64,000 nt of DNA from Photobacterium lutimaris (GTDB lineage Bacteria > Pseudomonadota > Gammaproteobacteria > Enterobacterales > Vibrionaceae): assembly GCF_003025555.1 (NCBI RefSeq), contig NZ_PYMH01000018.1:1-64000 (forward strand), read 5' to 3'. The notes under the pieces were generated by a model. The model saw only the letters and a program-made list of their open reading frames with translations. It had not been told where the DNA came from and ran no database searches. Positions 35,115 to 42,587 of this stretch are shown in pieces. The position numbers and the translations under genes were made by a program. Each line of letters starts with the position of its first letter. The stretch's first letter is position 1.

Positions 35115-35846
35115 TCACTTCATCATGGCACGCACCCAAGGGCGGTGGCTTTCACGGGCAATAATTTCGTTACGCAGACGCACCAGGGTCAACGCACCAA
35201 AGAAACAGGCAAAACCAACGATGTTGAGCAACAAAGGCCATAGCATGCTGGTCGCGATAGAAGGCTTAGCAAATTTGGTAATGGTCGCGCCTTGGTGAAG
35301 GGTGTTCCACCACTCCACTGAGAAATGGATAATCGGTAGGTTGATCACACCGACAATCGCTAGAATACCGGCCGCTTTACCTGCTGTCTTCTCATCATCG
35401 AAGGCATTGTAAAGCGCGATCACGCCCAGGTAGAGGAACAGCAGAATCAATTCTGACGTCAAACGGGCATCCCATACCCACCATGCACCCCACATCGGCT
35501 TACCCCAGATAGCCCCTGTCAACAGAGCAATCACGGTAAACACCGCCCCAATCGGCGCCATGGCAAGGGCAGCCATATTGGATAGTCGGATCTGCCACAC
35601 CAGACCAATAAAGGCCGCGATAGCCATCGACATGTAGGCTCCCATCGACCAGATTGCCGAAGGCACATGCAGGTAGATAATACGGAAACTGTCACCCTGC
35701 TGATAATCCGTCGGGGCGAACATCAACCCCCAAACCGTACCAGTTAAAATGGATAACAAAGCGATGATTGAAAACCAAGGCAGTAAGGTACCGCACAAAC
35801 GGTAGCAGTTCTCAGCTTTCGCGTAGGGGTGTAACCACTTCCACAT
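35115..35846 (-). CDS. ccmC: CcmC haem transporter subunit
   Basis: This 243-residue inner-membrane protein has about six helices and the WWD haem motif (WGKPMWGAWWVWDARLTSELIL, about residues 114-135), with the flanking histidines in YLHVPSAIWSMG and IIHFSVEWWNTLHQG. CcmC loads haem onto CcmE. It is the first gene after the 567-bp gap that separates it from ccmB, so it may be transcribed from a promoter of its own rather than only from the ccmA promoter. Confidence 0.96.
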   Translation of the reverse strand: MWKWLHPYAKAENCYRLCGTLLPWFSIIALLSILTGTVWGLMFAPTDYQQGDSFRIIYLHVPSAIWSMGAYMSMAIAAFIGLVWQIRLSNMAALAMAPIGAVFTVIALLTGAIWGKPMWGAWWVWDARLTSELILLFLYLGVIALYNAFDDEKTAGKAAGILAIVGVINLPIIHFSVEWWNTLHQGATITKFAKPSIATSMLWPLLLNIVGFACFFGALTLVRLRNEIIARESHRPWVRAMMK

Positions 35847-36413
35847 AATTCTGCTCTACTCATTTAATAAGAATATTGATACCAAACTGGGTAATACTCT
35901 GGCCTATCAGCGAGAATGAAAAGGGACAGATACAAGGCGCTTGATTGCTGGTGTCTTCATATCCATCAAAATTAAGCAACACAGTAGCTGTTCCTTTTAA
36001 ACTCGCCCTTCGGGAGCTTCTCTGCTGCTCGATACCGGCTTCAAATTGCGTTGGTGTAGAGCAACTATACCTTCATCAATTTGAATTGCTCTCAAACGGC
36101 AGAGAAGGCTCTGATATGGCCATACTATTACTCAGTTTGGTATTACGTATCTAAACAACACTTGGCTCAAAATCCAGTCTAGGCTCCGCCTAAGGTGCTG
36201 CTTATCGTTTGACGAATATATACCTTGTTTACCTTGGTATAAGCATATAGTCTAATAAGGCTTTATATTCCCCATCATCCAGAATGCAACGCCAACCTAA
36301 ATACCTCTTAAGGGCTAATGGGCGGGCGATCGTCGGCTTCCTTGTTCTTGCTCAAATTGTCTCATGAGATCCCTTCTCATGAGATAGGACAAATATCAGT
36401 TAATTGTAATCAG
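35847..36413. other. 567-bp non-coding insertion between ccmB and ccmC
   Basis: In most Vibrionaceae ccmB and ccmC are adjacent. Here the gap contains a MITE-like inverted-repeat element (35879-36143). It is followed, nearer ccmB, by about 270 bp of unassigned sequence with two tandem copies of the self-complementary decamer TCTCATGAGA (36361-36387), which can form a hairpin just after the ccmB stop. No credible gene is seen. The gap may separate expression of ccmAB from ccmC-I. Confidence 0.7.
35879..36143. mobile_element. MITE-like element with about 33-bp imperfect terminal inverted repeats
   Basis: The left end reads ATACCAAACTGGGTAATA and continues CTCTGGCCTATCAG. The right end, reverse-complemented, reads ATACCAAACTGAGTAATA and continues GTATGGCCATATCAG. 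The interior of about 200 bp has no coding capacity and includes CTCGCCCTTCGGGAG, itself a short palindrome. Size, ends and lack of a transposase fit a miniature inverted-repeat element or a large REP-like repeat, for which a transposase elsewhere in the genome would be required. Confidence 0.75.
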
Positions 36414-37079
36414 TTATTGCACGCTTATCCGTAGTGAAGCTGCGACAGCGAAGGGAGAAAGTGTCGCTGACGCCACCAGCATGGCTCCCATCAGTGCCAG
36501 CTGACCGTTATATGGCACGCCTAAACTGGCTGCATCAATCGCTGAGGTCGCGAATATAAGCACAGGAATATAGAGCGGCAAAATGAGCAAGCTCAATAAA
36601 ACGCCACCTTTGCGTAGTCCTACCGTCAAGGCGACCCCAATCGCCCCCAGAAAACTCAACGTCGGTGTACCGATTAGTAGGGTCAGAACCACCGCCTTCC
36701 ACGTTTCCCACTCTAGTGAGAGTAAAATGGCCAGTAGCGGGCTGATCAAAATCAGTGGTAACCCCGTGAGCATCCAGTGCGCCAGCATTTTGGCAAAGGC
36801 CAAAATCGACAGTGGTGTTGGCATCAACAGCATCTGTTCGAGTGAGCCATCAACAAAATCATCACGGAACAAGCGCTCCATCGACAACAATGCGGCCAAC
36901 AGCGCAGCAACCCACACAATACCCGGTGCAATGCGTGCCAACAGATTTGGCTCGGGCCCGACACCGAGTGGGAAAAGGGTGATAACAATAATAAAAAACC
37001 ACAGCGGATTAAAAATCTCGGCCTGACGGCGAAAGGCGATCAGAAGCTCACGACGTATAACATGGTATATTGCATTCAT
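36414..37079 (-). CDS. ccmB: CcmB haem exporter permease subunit
   Basis: This 221-residue protein has six hydrophobic segments and the typical start IYHVIRRELLIAFRRQAEIFNPLWFF, followed by ARIAPGIVWVAALLAALLSMERLF. It forms, with CcmA, the ABC-type complex that uses ATP to release haem-loaded CcmE from CcmCD. It lies 6 bp downstream of ccmA. A hairpin-forming direct repeat lies just after its stop, unlike the usual direct junction with ccmC. Confidence 0.95.
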   Translation of the reverse strand: MNAIYHVIRRELLIAFRRQAEIFNPLWFFIIVITLFPLGVGPEPNLLARIAPGIVWVAALLAALLSMERLFRDDFVDGSLEQMLLMPTPLSILAFAKMLAHWMLTGLPLILISPLLAILLSLEWETWKAVVLTLLIGTPTLSFLGAIGVALTVGLRKGGVLLSLLILPLYIPVLIFATSAIDAASLGVPYNGQLALMGAMLVASATLSPFAVAASLRISVQ

Positions 37080-37085
37080 CGTCAG

Positions 37086-37736
37086 TTACCGCCCCAACTT
37101 GATTTTTCGTAGCTGATCACTGTCCGTGAACATATCCTGGTGGGTGGTCAACACAACAATTCCACCTCGTTTGGCATGGGCAAGGAACAACCCTTCCAGT
37201 ACCTTCACCCCTTGCTTGTCAATGGCGGTCAACGGCTCATCCAAGATCCAGAGTTTGTGGTTGCTCAACCACAGCCTTGCCAGGGCAACCCTGCGTTGCT
37301 GACCTGCTGATAATTGACCAGCCGGGACATCTTCACGACCAGCCAAACCGACTTGGGCCAATGCCTGCCACAAGGTATTTTCACCAGAGACCTGAGGCAT
37401 ACCGGTTAAATCCGACTTTTCGTTACACAGGTGCATCGACTGGAAGTAGGCCAAGTTTTCATACGCGGTCAGCTCTCGCTTAACGCCAGTCTGGTGCCCC
37501 AAGAACAAGAGCTCTTGGTGATAATCTTCTCGTGCCAACTCGATGTCCTCATCAAGCCAACAAACCCGCCCGTCGTCTGCACGTCCAAGTCCTGCCAGGA
37601 TCCGCAACAAGGTTGTTTTACCGGCACCATTGTGGCCTTCTATTTGAACCAGTTCACCCGACGAGACCGAGAAGCCCAGGTCCTCAAACAATACCCTTTC
37701 GTCACGGGTACAACTTAACGCTTCAACAGACAACAT
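37086..37736 (-). CDS. ccmA: CcmA ATP-binding subunit
   Basis: This 216-residue ABC ATPase has the Walker A GHNGAGKTTLLR (about residues 34-45), signature LSAGQQRRVALARLWL and Walker B LWILDEPLTAID, with the switch histidine in VVLTTHQD. It energises the CcmABCD haem-handling complex. It is the first gene of the ccm operon. The upstream 670 bp are non-coding and must carry the promoter. Confidence 0.96.
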   Translation of the reverse strand: MLSVEALSCTRDERVLFEDLGFSVSSGELVQIEGHNGAGKTTLLRILAGLGRADDGRVCWLDEDIELAREDYHQELLFLGHQTGVKRELTAYENLAYFQSMHLCNEKSDLTGMPQVSGENTLWQALAQVGLAGREDVPAGQLSAGQQRRVALARLWLSNHKLWILDEPLTAIDKQGVKVLEGLFLAHAKRGGIVVLTTHQDMFTDSDQLRKIKLGR

Positions 37737-38279
37737 AAAAATGATGCATCCTAAGTGTCACAATTAGCCAAGAATAATACCACAGCGCCCCTCCCTGTTG
37801 TTAGAGACTAAAGGCTGTAATTGTGACTTCTATACTGAGCCCAACCCAAGCCCCCACCGCCAACGAACATTCATAGTCACAATGGACATGCAGGCGATAA
37901 AAAAGTGCCACAACAAGTTAAAAAATAGCAAATTCTATCGCAAAAGGCATATTTTCATTACAAGCTGCTATTTCTTAAGATAAAACAATACCATCCCCAT
38001 TCGCAGAGGCCATTTCGCCGTAATTAACATTTATATTAGTAATGAAAAGACTCGTTACATGTTAAGAGCGGGAGAGCGGGGTCTAGATCCTGGCTCCTAG
38101 TTCCAGGGAAGTGCGGGGAGAGCGAAAAGAGCAGAAACTAGATCCTAGTTCCTAGAAGAAACAGGAAGAGCAGATCCTGTTCCTAGAATCTAGTTCCTAA
38201 AAGCCAAAGCTAAAACCTAGACCAGAACTAATAGTCAGGAACTGTGAGCTTTTAAGCTTTTTCTCGTTTCTACTTTTCT

Positions 38280-38342
38280 CTAGGAACTAGGAACTAGGAA
38301 CTAGGTTCTAGGTTCTAGGTTCTAGGTTCTAGGTTCTAGGTT
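38280..38342. repeat. Heptanucleotide tandem array (CTAGGAA x3, CTAGGTT x6)
   Basis: Nine perfect, contiguous 7-bp units run without interruption: three CTAGGAA followed by six CTAGGTT. Upstream, from about 38095 to 38215, inverted copies such as CTAGTTCCTAG and CTAGATCCTAG occur at irregular spacing and could pair with the array into long stems. There are no unique spacers, so it is not a CRISPR. Confidence 0.9.
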
Positions 38343-38343
38343 C

Positions 38344-38377
38344 TAAAAAACAAAGCCCCTCCATTACAGGAAGGGCC
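38344..38377 (-). terminator. Terminator of the flagellar/chemotaxis transcript
   Basis: On the minus strand the stem GGCCCTTCC/GGAGGGGC with the loop TGTAAT is followed by TTTGTTTTTT. It lies about 30 bp after the DUF2802 gene and separates the chemotaxis transcript from the repeat array and ccmA. Confidence 0.88.
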
Positions 38378-38407
38378 TAAGTCATTAAAGCGCAGTGAGA
38401 AATTCAA

Positions 38408-38836
38408 CTACCGCCGTGAATGGTGCATTTGCTGCAGCCGTAGCAGTAATTCCGCTTCGGCTTTTGGCAGATCGCATTCACGCATCAGCTCGTTGACGTC
38501 TGCGCCCAGTTCGACCATTTTACTGGCACGGCTGTATAACCGGCTATCAGGATCGTGCATGGCCAATTCGCCTTGACGGTCAGACAACTCTTCCAGATGC
38601 CGTGCCATATCGCCCAGCTTCTGGCTCATTCCCATAGTGCCTGCACGCAGTTCGTTAAATTGCTTCACCAAACTTTCCTGCTGCTGGCGGGCATTTTTCA
38701 ATACCAGCTCCGTCGCTGCAAATTTGGTTTCAAGGGCCTGCCGGGCAAGACGCTCGCGCCTTACCATCAACCATGCGACCACAATCGCCAACAACGACAA
38801 AGCCAGCGGTAACCATTGCAACAACACTTCAAGCAT
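38408..38836 (-). CDS. DUF2802 membrane-anchored coiled-coil protein next to cheW
   Basis: This 142-residue protein has an N-terminal membrane helix (residues 6-26) and a long predicted coiled coil (about 30-100), then a C-terminal segment with DVNELMRECDLPKAEAELLLRL, which looks like a small helix-turn-helix-type motif. It corresponds to the DUF2802 family that stands next to cheW in Vibrio flagellar clusters; its function is unknown. I take the ATG at 38836, which overlaps the cheW stop (TAATG); an ATG eight codons earlier would also fit. The position suggests a role in polar chemotaxis or flagellar placement, but nothing in the sequence proves it. Confidence 0.8.
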   Translation of the reverse strand: MLEVLLQWLPLALSLLAIVVAWLMVRRERLARQALETKFAATELVLKNARQQQESLVKQFNELRAGTMGMSQKLGDMARHLEELSDRQGELAMHDPDSRLYSRASKMVELGADVNELMRECDLPKAEAELLLRLQQMHHSRR

Positions 38837-39330
38837 TATAGGTACGCCATCTCGTCCCATTCGTCATCTGATAATAGCTTATTGAGATCGACCAAGATCA
38901 ACAACTGGCCATCACGGTTGCTCACACCCTGAATGAACTTGGCGCTCTCTTCCGTGCCAACGCTTGGCGTGCTGTCAATTTCGGAGCTGCGTAGGTACAC
39001 CACTTCAGCAACGCTATCGACCAGAATACCTATCACCTGCTTTTCGGCTTCGATGATCACAATGCGGGTATTGTCTGAGATCTCGCCCGGCATCAAGCCG
39101 AAACGGGAGCGCGTATCAATAACCGTTACAACATTACCGCGAAGGTTGATAATGCCAAGAACGTAATCGGGTGCCCCCGGTACTGGCGCGATTTCAGAAT
39201 AGCGCAGTACTTCGCGCACCTGCATCACGTTAATACCGTAGGTTTCATCTTCCAGCTGGAAAGTCACCCACTGCAGGACTTGATCATTGCTGTCTTCTTT
39301 TTGTATTTCAGCGACACTCACCTGTGACAT
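38836..39330 (-). CDS. cheW: CheW chemotaxis coupling protein
   Basis: This 164-residue scaffold links methyl-accepting receptors to CheA in the chemosensory array. The CheW domain spans about residues 22-160, with FQLEDETYGINVMQVREVLR, PGAPDYVLGIINLRGNVVTVID and the C-terminal LILVDLNKLL. I chose the ATG at 39330 because AGAGGAAACAGC lies directly in front; a frame extension to 39360 lacks a ribosome site. It follows parP by about 60 bp and its stop overlaps the next gene. Confidence 0.96.
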   Translation of the reverse strand: MSQVSVAEIQKEDSNDQVLQWVTFQLEDETYGINVMQVREVLRYSEIAPVPGAPDYVLGIINLRGNVVTVIDTRSRFGLMPGEISDNTRIVIIEAEKQVIGILVDSVAEVVYLRSSEIDSTPSVGTEESAKFIQGVSNRDGQLLILVDLNKLLSDDEWDEMAYL

Positions 39331-39393
39331 GCTGTTTCCTCTTTGATCTATTTTCTGCATTCAACGCGTTAGCGACTGTGATAATACAGGCAC

Positions 39394-40482
39394 CTAACAT
39401 GACTGCCTAAGTTTGGTATTAACATCTAATCCCGCTTTGAGCATGGAGATTAGCTCATGAACATGAATTAGCGCACACATTTTTTCTTTTACCATGCCCG
39501 CCAACCAAGGACGCTTACCGGCTTTCTCGCGCCAGCGGACACTGTGTTCAGATAACGTTTCGGTACCGAGCAAGCTATTGCAGGCCAGTCCCCACGAACT
39601 ATCCCCTAAGACCACCACATATTTGTACTGTTCGCGGTACGCCTCACCGTCGAGTTTGTCAGGCATCGCCCAGCATGCAGTATCAACCACATCAAGCGAG
39701 TGATCGCGGCTACTCATCAGCCCCAAATACCATGCTGGCCGACCTAGCAGGTGGTTCATGTCGCCAAGTTGGTGGATCCCCCCAAGCTCAGTCAAAGGAA
39801 CGGCAAACGTCACCCCGTTAACCTCAAAAAACAGGGCTTGAAATTCACTGCCCTGCTGGACTTGCTGGGTCCACAGGTCCGGTGGGAGATCTTCACCGGT
39901 CTGCGTTTCAAGCGTGGTCTCGGTGACAGGCTCCGCCTCGATGTGGGAGGCAACGGTCTCGTCTACTTGCTGCTGGGGCAGAACGAGCGCTTTTTTATGC
40001 GCCTGTTCATACGCCATGACCTGCTGCCATTCGTCGGCCAACTCGGTATCAATAGGACGTTTTTCAGCGTCGTCGATGTCGCTTGAGCTTGGTGGGATAT
40101 TCCGGCTGATCTGATTCAGCAGGCGTTGAACGTTATCCAGCACCGGCGATGGCATACTGCGCGCGGCCAGTTCAGCATTATCGTCCAAACTGGCAAAGTC
40201 GAACGGCTTGGCTACCGGTATCAATTTCTGCTTCGGCTCAGGACTGGCTGTCAGCAGCCCAGCATCTTGAGGTAACGGGCGACCTGGCCTGGGATCCTCT
40301 CCGGGCGTTACCTCACCATCCACCTCGGCATTAACCTCGGCGATAGCCGCTTCGACTTCCTGCGGTACAGGTACAGGGGCCGCTTCTGGCTCTGGCTCTG
40401 GCTCTGGCTCTGGCTCTAGCAGTAAATCAACAAAATAATCTTCCAGCGCCTGATTGCTGGATAAACGGCTGTTATCGGTCAT
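39394..40482 (-). CDS. parP: ParP, CheW-like polar array adaptor
   Basis: This 362-residue protein has a long, proline- and glutamate-rich N-terminal region with a perfect PEPEPEPEPE run near residue 25 and a C-terminal CheW-like domain (about 215-355: FQALFFEVNGVTFAVPLTELGG, PAWYLGLMSSRDHSLDVVDT). In Vibrio, ParP binds the ATPase ParC and the kinase CheA and keeps chemosensory arrays at the cell pole. The start overlaps the parC stop by 11 bp, as expected for the parC-parP pair. The repeat in the linker is encoded by five GGCTCT hexamers (40388-40417), so its length could vary among strains. Confidence 0.88.
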   Translation of the reverse strand: MTDNSRLSSNQALEDYFVDLLLEPEPEPEPEPEAAPVPVPQEVEAAIAEVNAEVDGEVTPGEDPRPGRPLPQDAGLLTASPEPKQKLIPVAKPFDFASLDDNAELAARSMPSPVLDNVQRLLNQISRNIPPSSSDIDDAEKRPIDTELADEWQQVMAYEQAHKKALVLPQQQVDETVASHIEAEPVTETTLETQTGEDLPPDLWTQQVQQGSEFQALFFEVNGVTFAVPLTELGGIHQLGDMNHLLGRPAWYLGLMSSRDHSLDVVDTACWAMPDKLDGEAYREQYKYVVVLGDSSWGLACNSLLGTETLSEHSVRWREKAGKRPWLAGMVKEKMCALIHVHELISMLKAGLDVNTKLRQSC

Positions 40483-41251
40483 CCTGTTGCAGGCGCCCCA
40501 AGTAATTCAATAGCGTTTTATACGCAAAAACCCCACGGCTACTGCGTGAGTAAAGTGACGGTGGCATATGTTTGATACTCGCATCACGGAACTTGGTATC
40601 AATCGGTACTGCCGATGCCCAAACCTGTTCAGGGAAGCGCAGTTTCAGCTCCTGCAGGGTCTGCAGCGATGCCCTCGTCCGCTTGTCATACATGGTCGGT
40701 ACAATCGTGACCTTAAACGGTGACCGACGTGATTTTTGCATGATCTCCAAAGTGCGCATCATCCGCTCAAGGCCTTTCATCGCAAGAAACTCGGTCTGTA
40801 CCGGGATCAGGATACGATCGCTGGCTGCCAGCGCATTGACCATCATGACCCCGAGAATAGGCGGGCAATCAATCAGTACATAATCATAATCGTCAGCCAA
40901 ACACAGCAGCGCTTTTTTGAGAACCAGTCCCATACCACCGCGGTTCCCCATCACCCGGTCCAAAGTCGCCAGCGACATATGGGCAGGAATAATATCGATG
41001 TTGTTGAACTGGGTGCGCAGGATCACCGGTCTAACCGTATCGCGCTTGATCTCGGTCAGCTGGAACAAATCAAACAAACTGGCTGGTACGCCATCGGCGT
41101 CAAAGTTCAGGTATGTAGTCAGCGATGAATGCGGATCGGTGTCCACTAGCAGAACCCGTTTGTTGCGCTCACTCAGCAATCCAGCCAGAGCGACGGTGGT
41201 CGTGGTTTTGCCCACGCCCCCTTTCTGGTTAGCAATACTCCAGACTATCAA
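40472..41251 (-). CDS. parC: ParC, ParA-like ATPase for polar chemotaxis arrays
   Basis: This 259-residue ParA/MinD-family ATPase has the deviant Walker A KGGVGKTTTTVALA at residues 10-23, the A' motif LLVDTDPHSSL and a Walker B YVLIDCPPILG. In Vibrio the gene at this place (between cheB and parP) encodes ParC, which places chemosensory arrays at the cell pole and hands them to both daughters. It is not a chromosome-partitioning ParA: there is no parB neighbour, and the protein is linked to parP and cheW. It starts 10 bp after the cheB stop. Confidence 0.92.
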   Translation of the reverse strand: MIVWSIANQKGGVGKTTTTVALAGLLSERNKRVLLVDTDPHSSLTTYLNFDADGVPASLFDLFQLTEIKRDTVRPVILRTQFNNIDIIPAHMSLATLDRVMGNRGGMGLVLKKALLCLADDYDYVLIDCPPILGVMMVNALAASDRILIPVQTEFLAMKGLERMMRTLEIMQKSRRSPFKVTIVPTMYDKRTRASLQTLQELKLRFPEQVWASAVPIDTKFRDASIKHMPPSLYSRSSRGVFAYKTLLNYLGRLQQDDR

Positions 41252-41261
41252 GGTACGCTCC

Positions 41262-42470
41262 CTACGCTAGCCCAAGTTCGACGATAATACGCTCGGCGAT
41301 ACGCTCAAGCGGCAGATCTTCTGATGAGATCCCCGCCTTAGCGACGGCCTGAGGCATACCGTAAACGACACAACTGTCCTCATCCTGCGCCCAAATCGTT
41401 GCACCGCTGCTCTTGAGCATCCGCGCACCTTCGCGGCCATCGGCCCCCATACCAGTCAGAACCATCGACAGTACTTTGTCGTGATAAACCTTCGCGGCAG
41501 AGCCAAATGTCACATCGACGCACGGCTTGTAATTCATTCGATCACCGCCATCAATAATACGCAGTCGTGCCGAGCCCGGACGGCCATCCAGCATCATCTG
41601 CATCCCCCCCGGCGCAAGGTAAGCCATCCCCGGCTTCAGGACATCGCCATCTTGCGCTTCCTTAACGCCAATTTTGCACAGGTTATCAAGCCGGGCAGCA
41701 AAGGCGGCAGTAAATGTCGCAGGCATATGCTGGATCAGTACAATCGGTACCGGGAAGTTTGCTGGCAATGCGGTGAGAATTTTCTGCAGTGCAACCGGGC
41801 CACCGGTCGAGGTACCAATAGCCATCAGCTGATACTTTTTGCCGGAAGCCTTGAAACGAGCTGCGGGCTTGGCCGCAACAGGACGAGAAGCCGGCTGACG
41901 CAAGGCTGATAACTGAGCCGCAGGCTTGCTATTACCCTGCGGTAACACGCTTCTGCCGGCCAGCGTATTGCGCGTCGATAACGCAGAGGCAGACGCACGG
42001 GGTGTCTCACGAGATGAGTCGCGCCCTGTAGCCGCCATCGTTGCTGTACGCACTGGACGGCGCATCAACACCCGCTTGCGGGCGAGCTCCGTCACTCGCT
42101 TTTGCAGCAGGGTAATCGCTTCATCCCGGTTACGGGCGATATCTTCAAATTTCTTCGGTAAGAAATCCAACGCGCCGGCATCAAGGGCATCAAGCGTCGC
42201 TTTTGCCCCTTCATGAGTCAGGGAGGAGAACATCAATATCGGGGTCGGATTGGCCCGCATGATTTCACGCACCGCCGTGATCCCATCCATCACTGGCATC
42301 TCTATATCCATGGTGATCACATCAGGGTGCATGCGTTCTGCCATCTCGACCGCTTCCTTGCCATTGACAGCATTGCCGACCACTTCCAATCTTGGATCAG
42401 CATTGAGAATTTCACTAACGCGCCGGCGGAAAAAGCTTGAATCATCCACCACCAATACTTTTACTGCCAT
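41262..42470 (-). CDS. cheB: CheB receptor methylesterase/response regulator
   Basis: This 402-residue protein has an N-terminal receiver domain (VLVVDDSSFFRRR, phospho-acceptor in VITMDIEMPVMDG at about Asp57) and a C-terminal methylesterase domain. The catalytic serine is in AIGTSTGGPVALQKIL, the histidine in VLIQHMP and the aspartate in VLTGMGADGREGA. The linker between the domains (about 140-210) is unusually long, basic and Ala/Arg/Ser-rich. CheB removes methyl groups and deamidates glutamines in chemoreceptors for adaptation. It is separated from cheA by 117 bp containing a strong hairpin. Confidence 0.96.
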   Translation of the reverse strand: MAVKVLVVDDSSFFRRRVSEILNADPRLEVVGNAVNGKEAVEMAERMHPDVITMDIEMPVMDGITAVREIMRANPTPILMFSSLTHEGAKATLDALDAGALDFLPKKFEDIARNRDEAITLLQKRVTELARKRVLMRRPVRTATMAATGRDSSRETPRASASALSTRNTLAGRSVLPQGNSKPAAQLSALRQPASRPVAAKPAARFKASGKKYQLMAIGTSTGGPVALQKILTALPANFPVPIVLIQHMPATFTAAFAARLDNLCKIGVKEAQDGDVLKPGMAYLAPGGMQMMLDGRPGSARLRIIDGGDRMNYKPCVDVTFGSAAKVYHDKVLSMVLTGMGADGREGARMLKSSGATIWAQDEDSCVVYGMPQAVAKAGISSEDLPLERIAERIIVELGLA

Positions 42471-42537
42471 GTTAATTTATCCTGTAGATGACAAACCTTG
42501 TGCCTTTGGACAGGCTTTCTATGTTTTTTTTAACAGC

Positions 42538-42566
42538 AATGGCTTCCCGTTGATAGGGAAGCCATT
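42538..42566 (-). terminator. Strong hairpin between cheA and cheB (attenuator or processing site)
   Basis: A perfect 11-bp stem, AATGGCTTCCC/GGGAAGCCATT, lies 22 bp after the cheA stop. On the minus strand it is not followed by a T run, so it is not a textbook terminator in the direction of the operon; on the plus strand it is. It may stabilise or separate the cheA and cheB parts of the transcript. Confidence 0.5.
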
Positions 42567-42587
42567 TAGGTCTTATTTGTTTTTTTA

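Larger units (their letters stand above)
37737..38407. other. 671-bp intergenic region with repeat array, between ccmA and the DUF2802 gene
   Basis: The part near ccmA (37737-38040) is A+T-rich and should contain the ccm promoter; I see no convincing gene in it. From 38070 to 38342 the sequence consists of many partial copies of CTAGGAA/CTAGTTC-like heptamers in both orientations, ending in a regular nine-unit array. A terminator for the minus-strand chemotaxis transcript (38344-38377) closes the region. Confidence 0.65.

Noticed and set aside
37798..37983. 61-codon plus-strand frame upstream of ccmA
   Set aside because: No ribosome site and no coding signature; it lies in the likely ccm promoter region.
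38070..38342. CRISPR-like repeat array
   Set aside because: The 7-bp units are contiguous without unique spacers and no cas genes are present.
40472..41251. Chromosome or plasmid partition ParA
   Set aside because: No ParB gene or parS sites nearby; linkage to parP, cheW and cheB shows it is the chemotaxis-array ParC.
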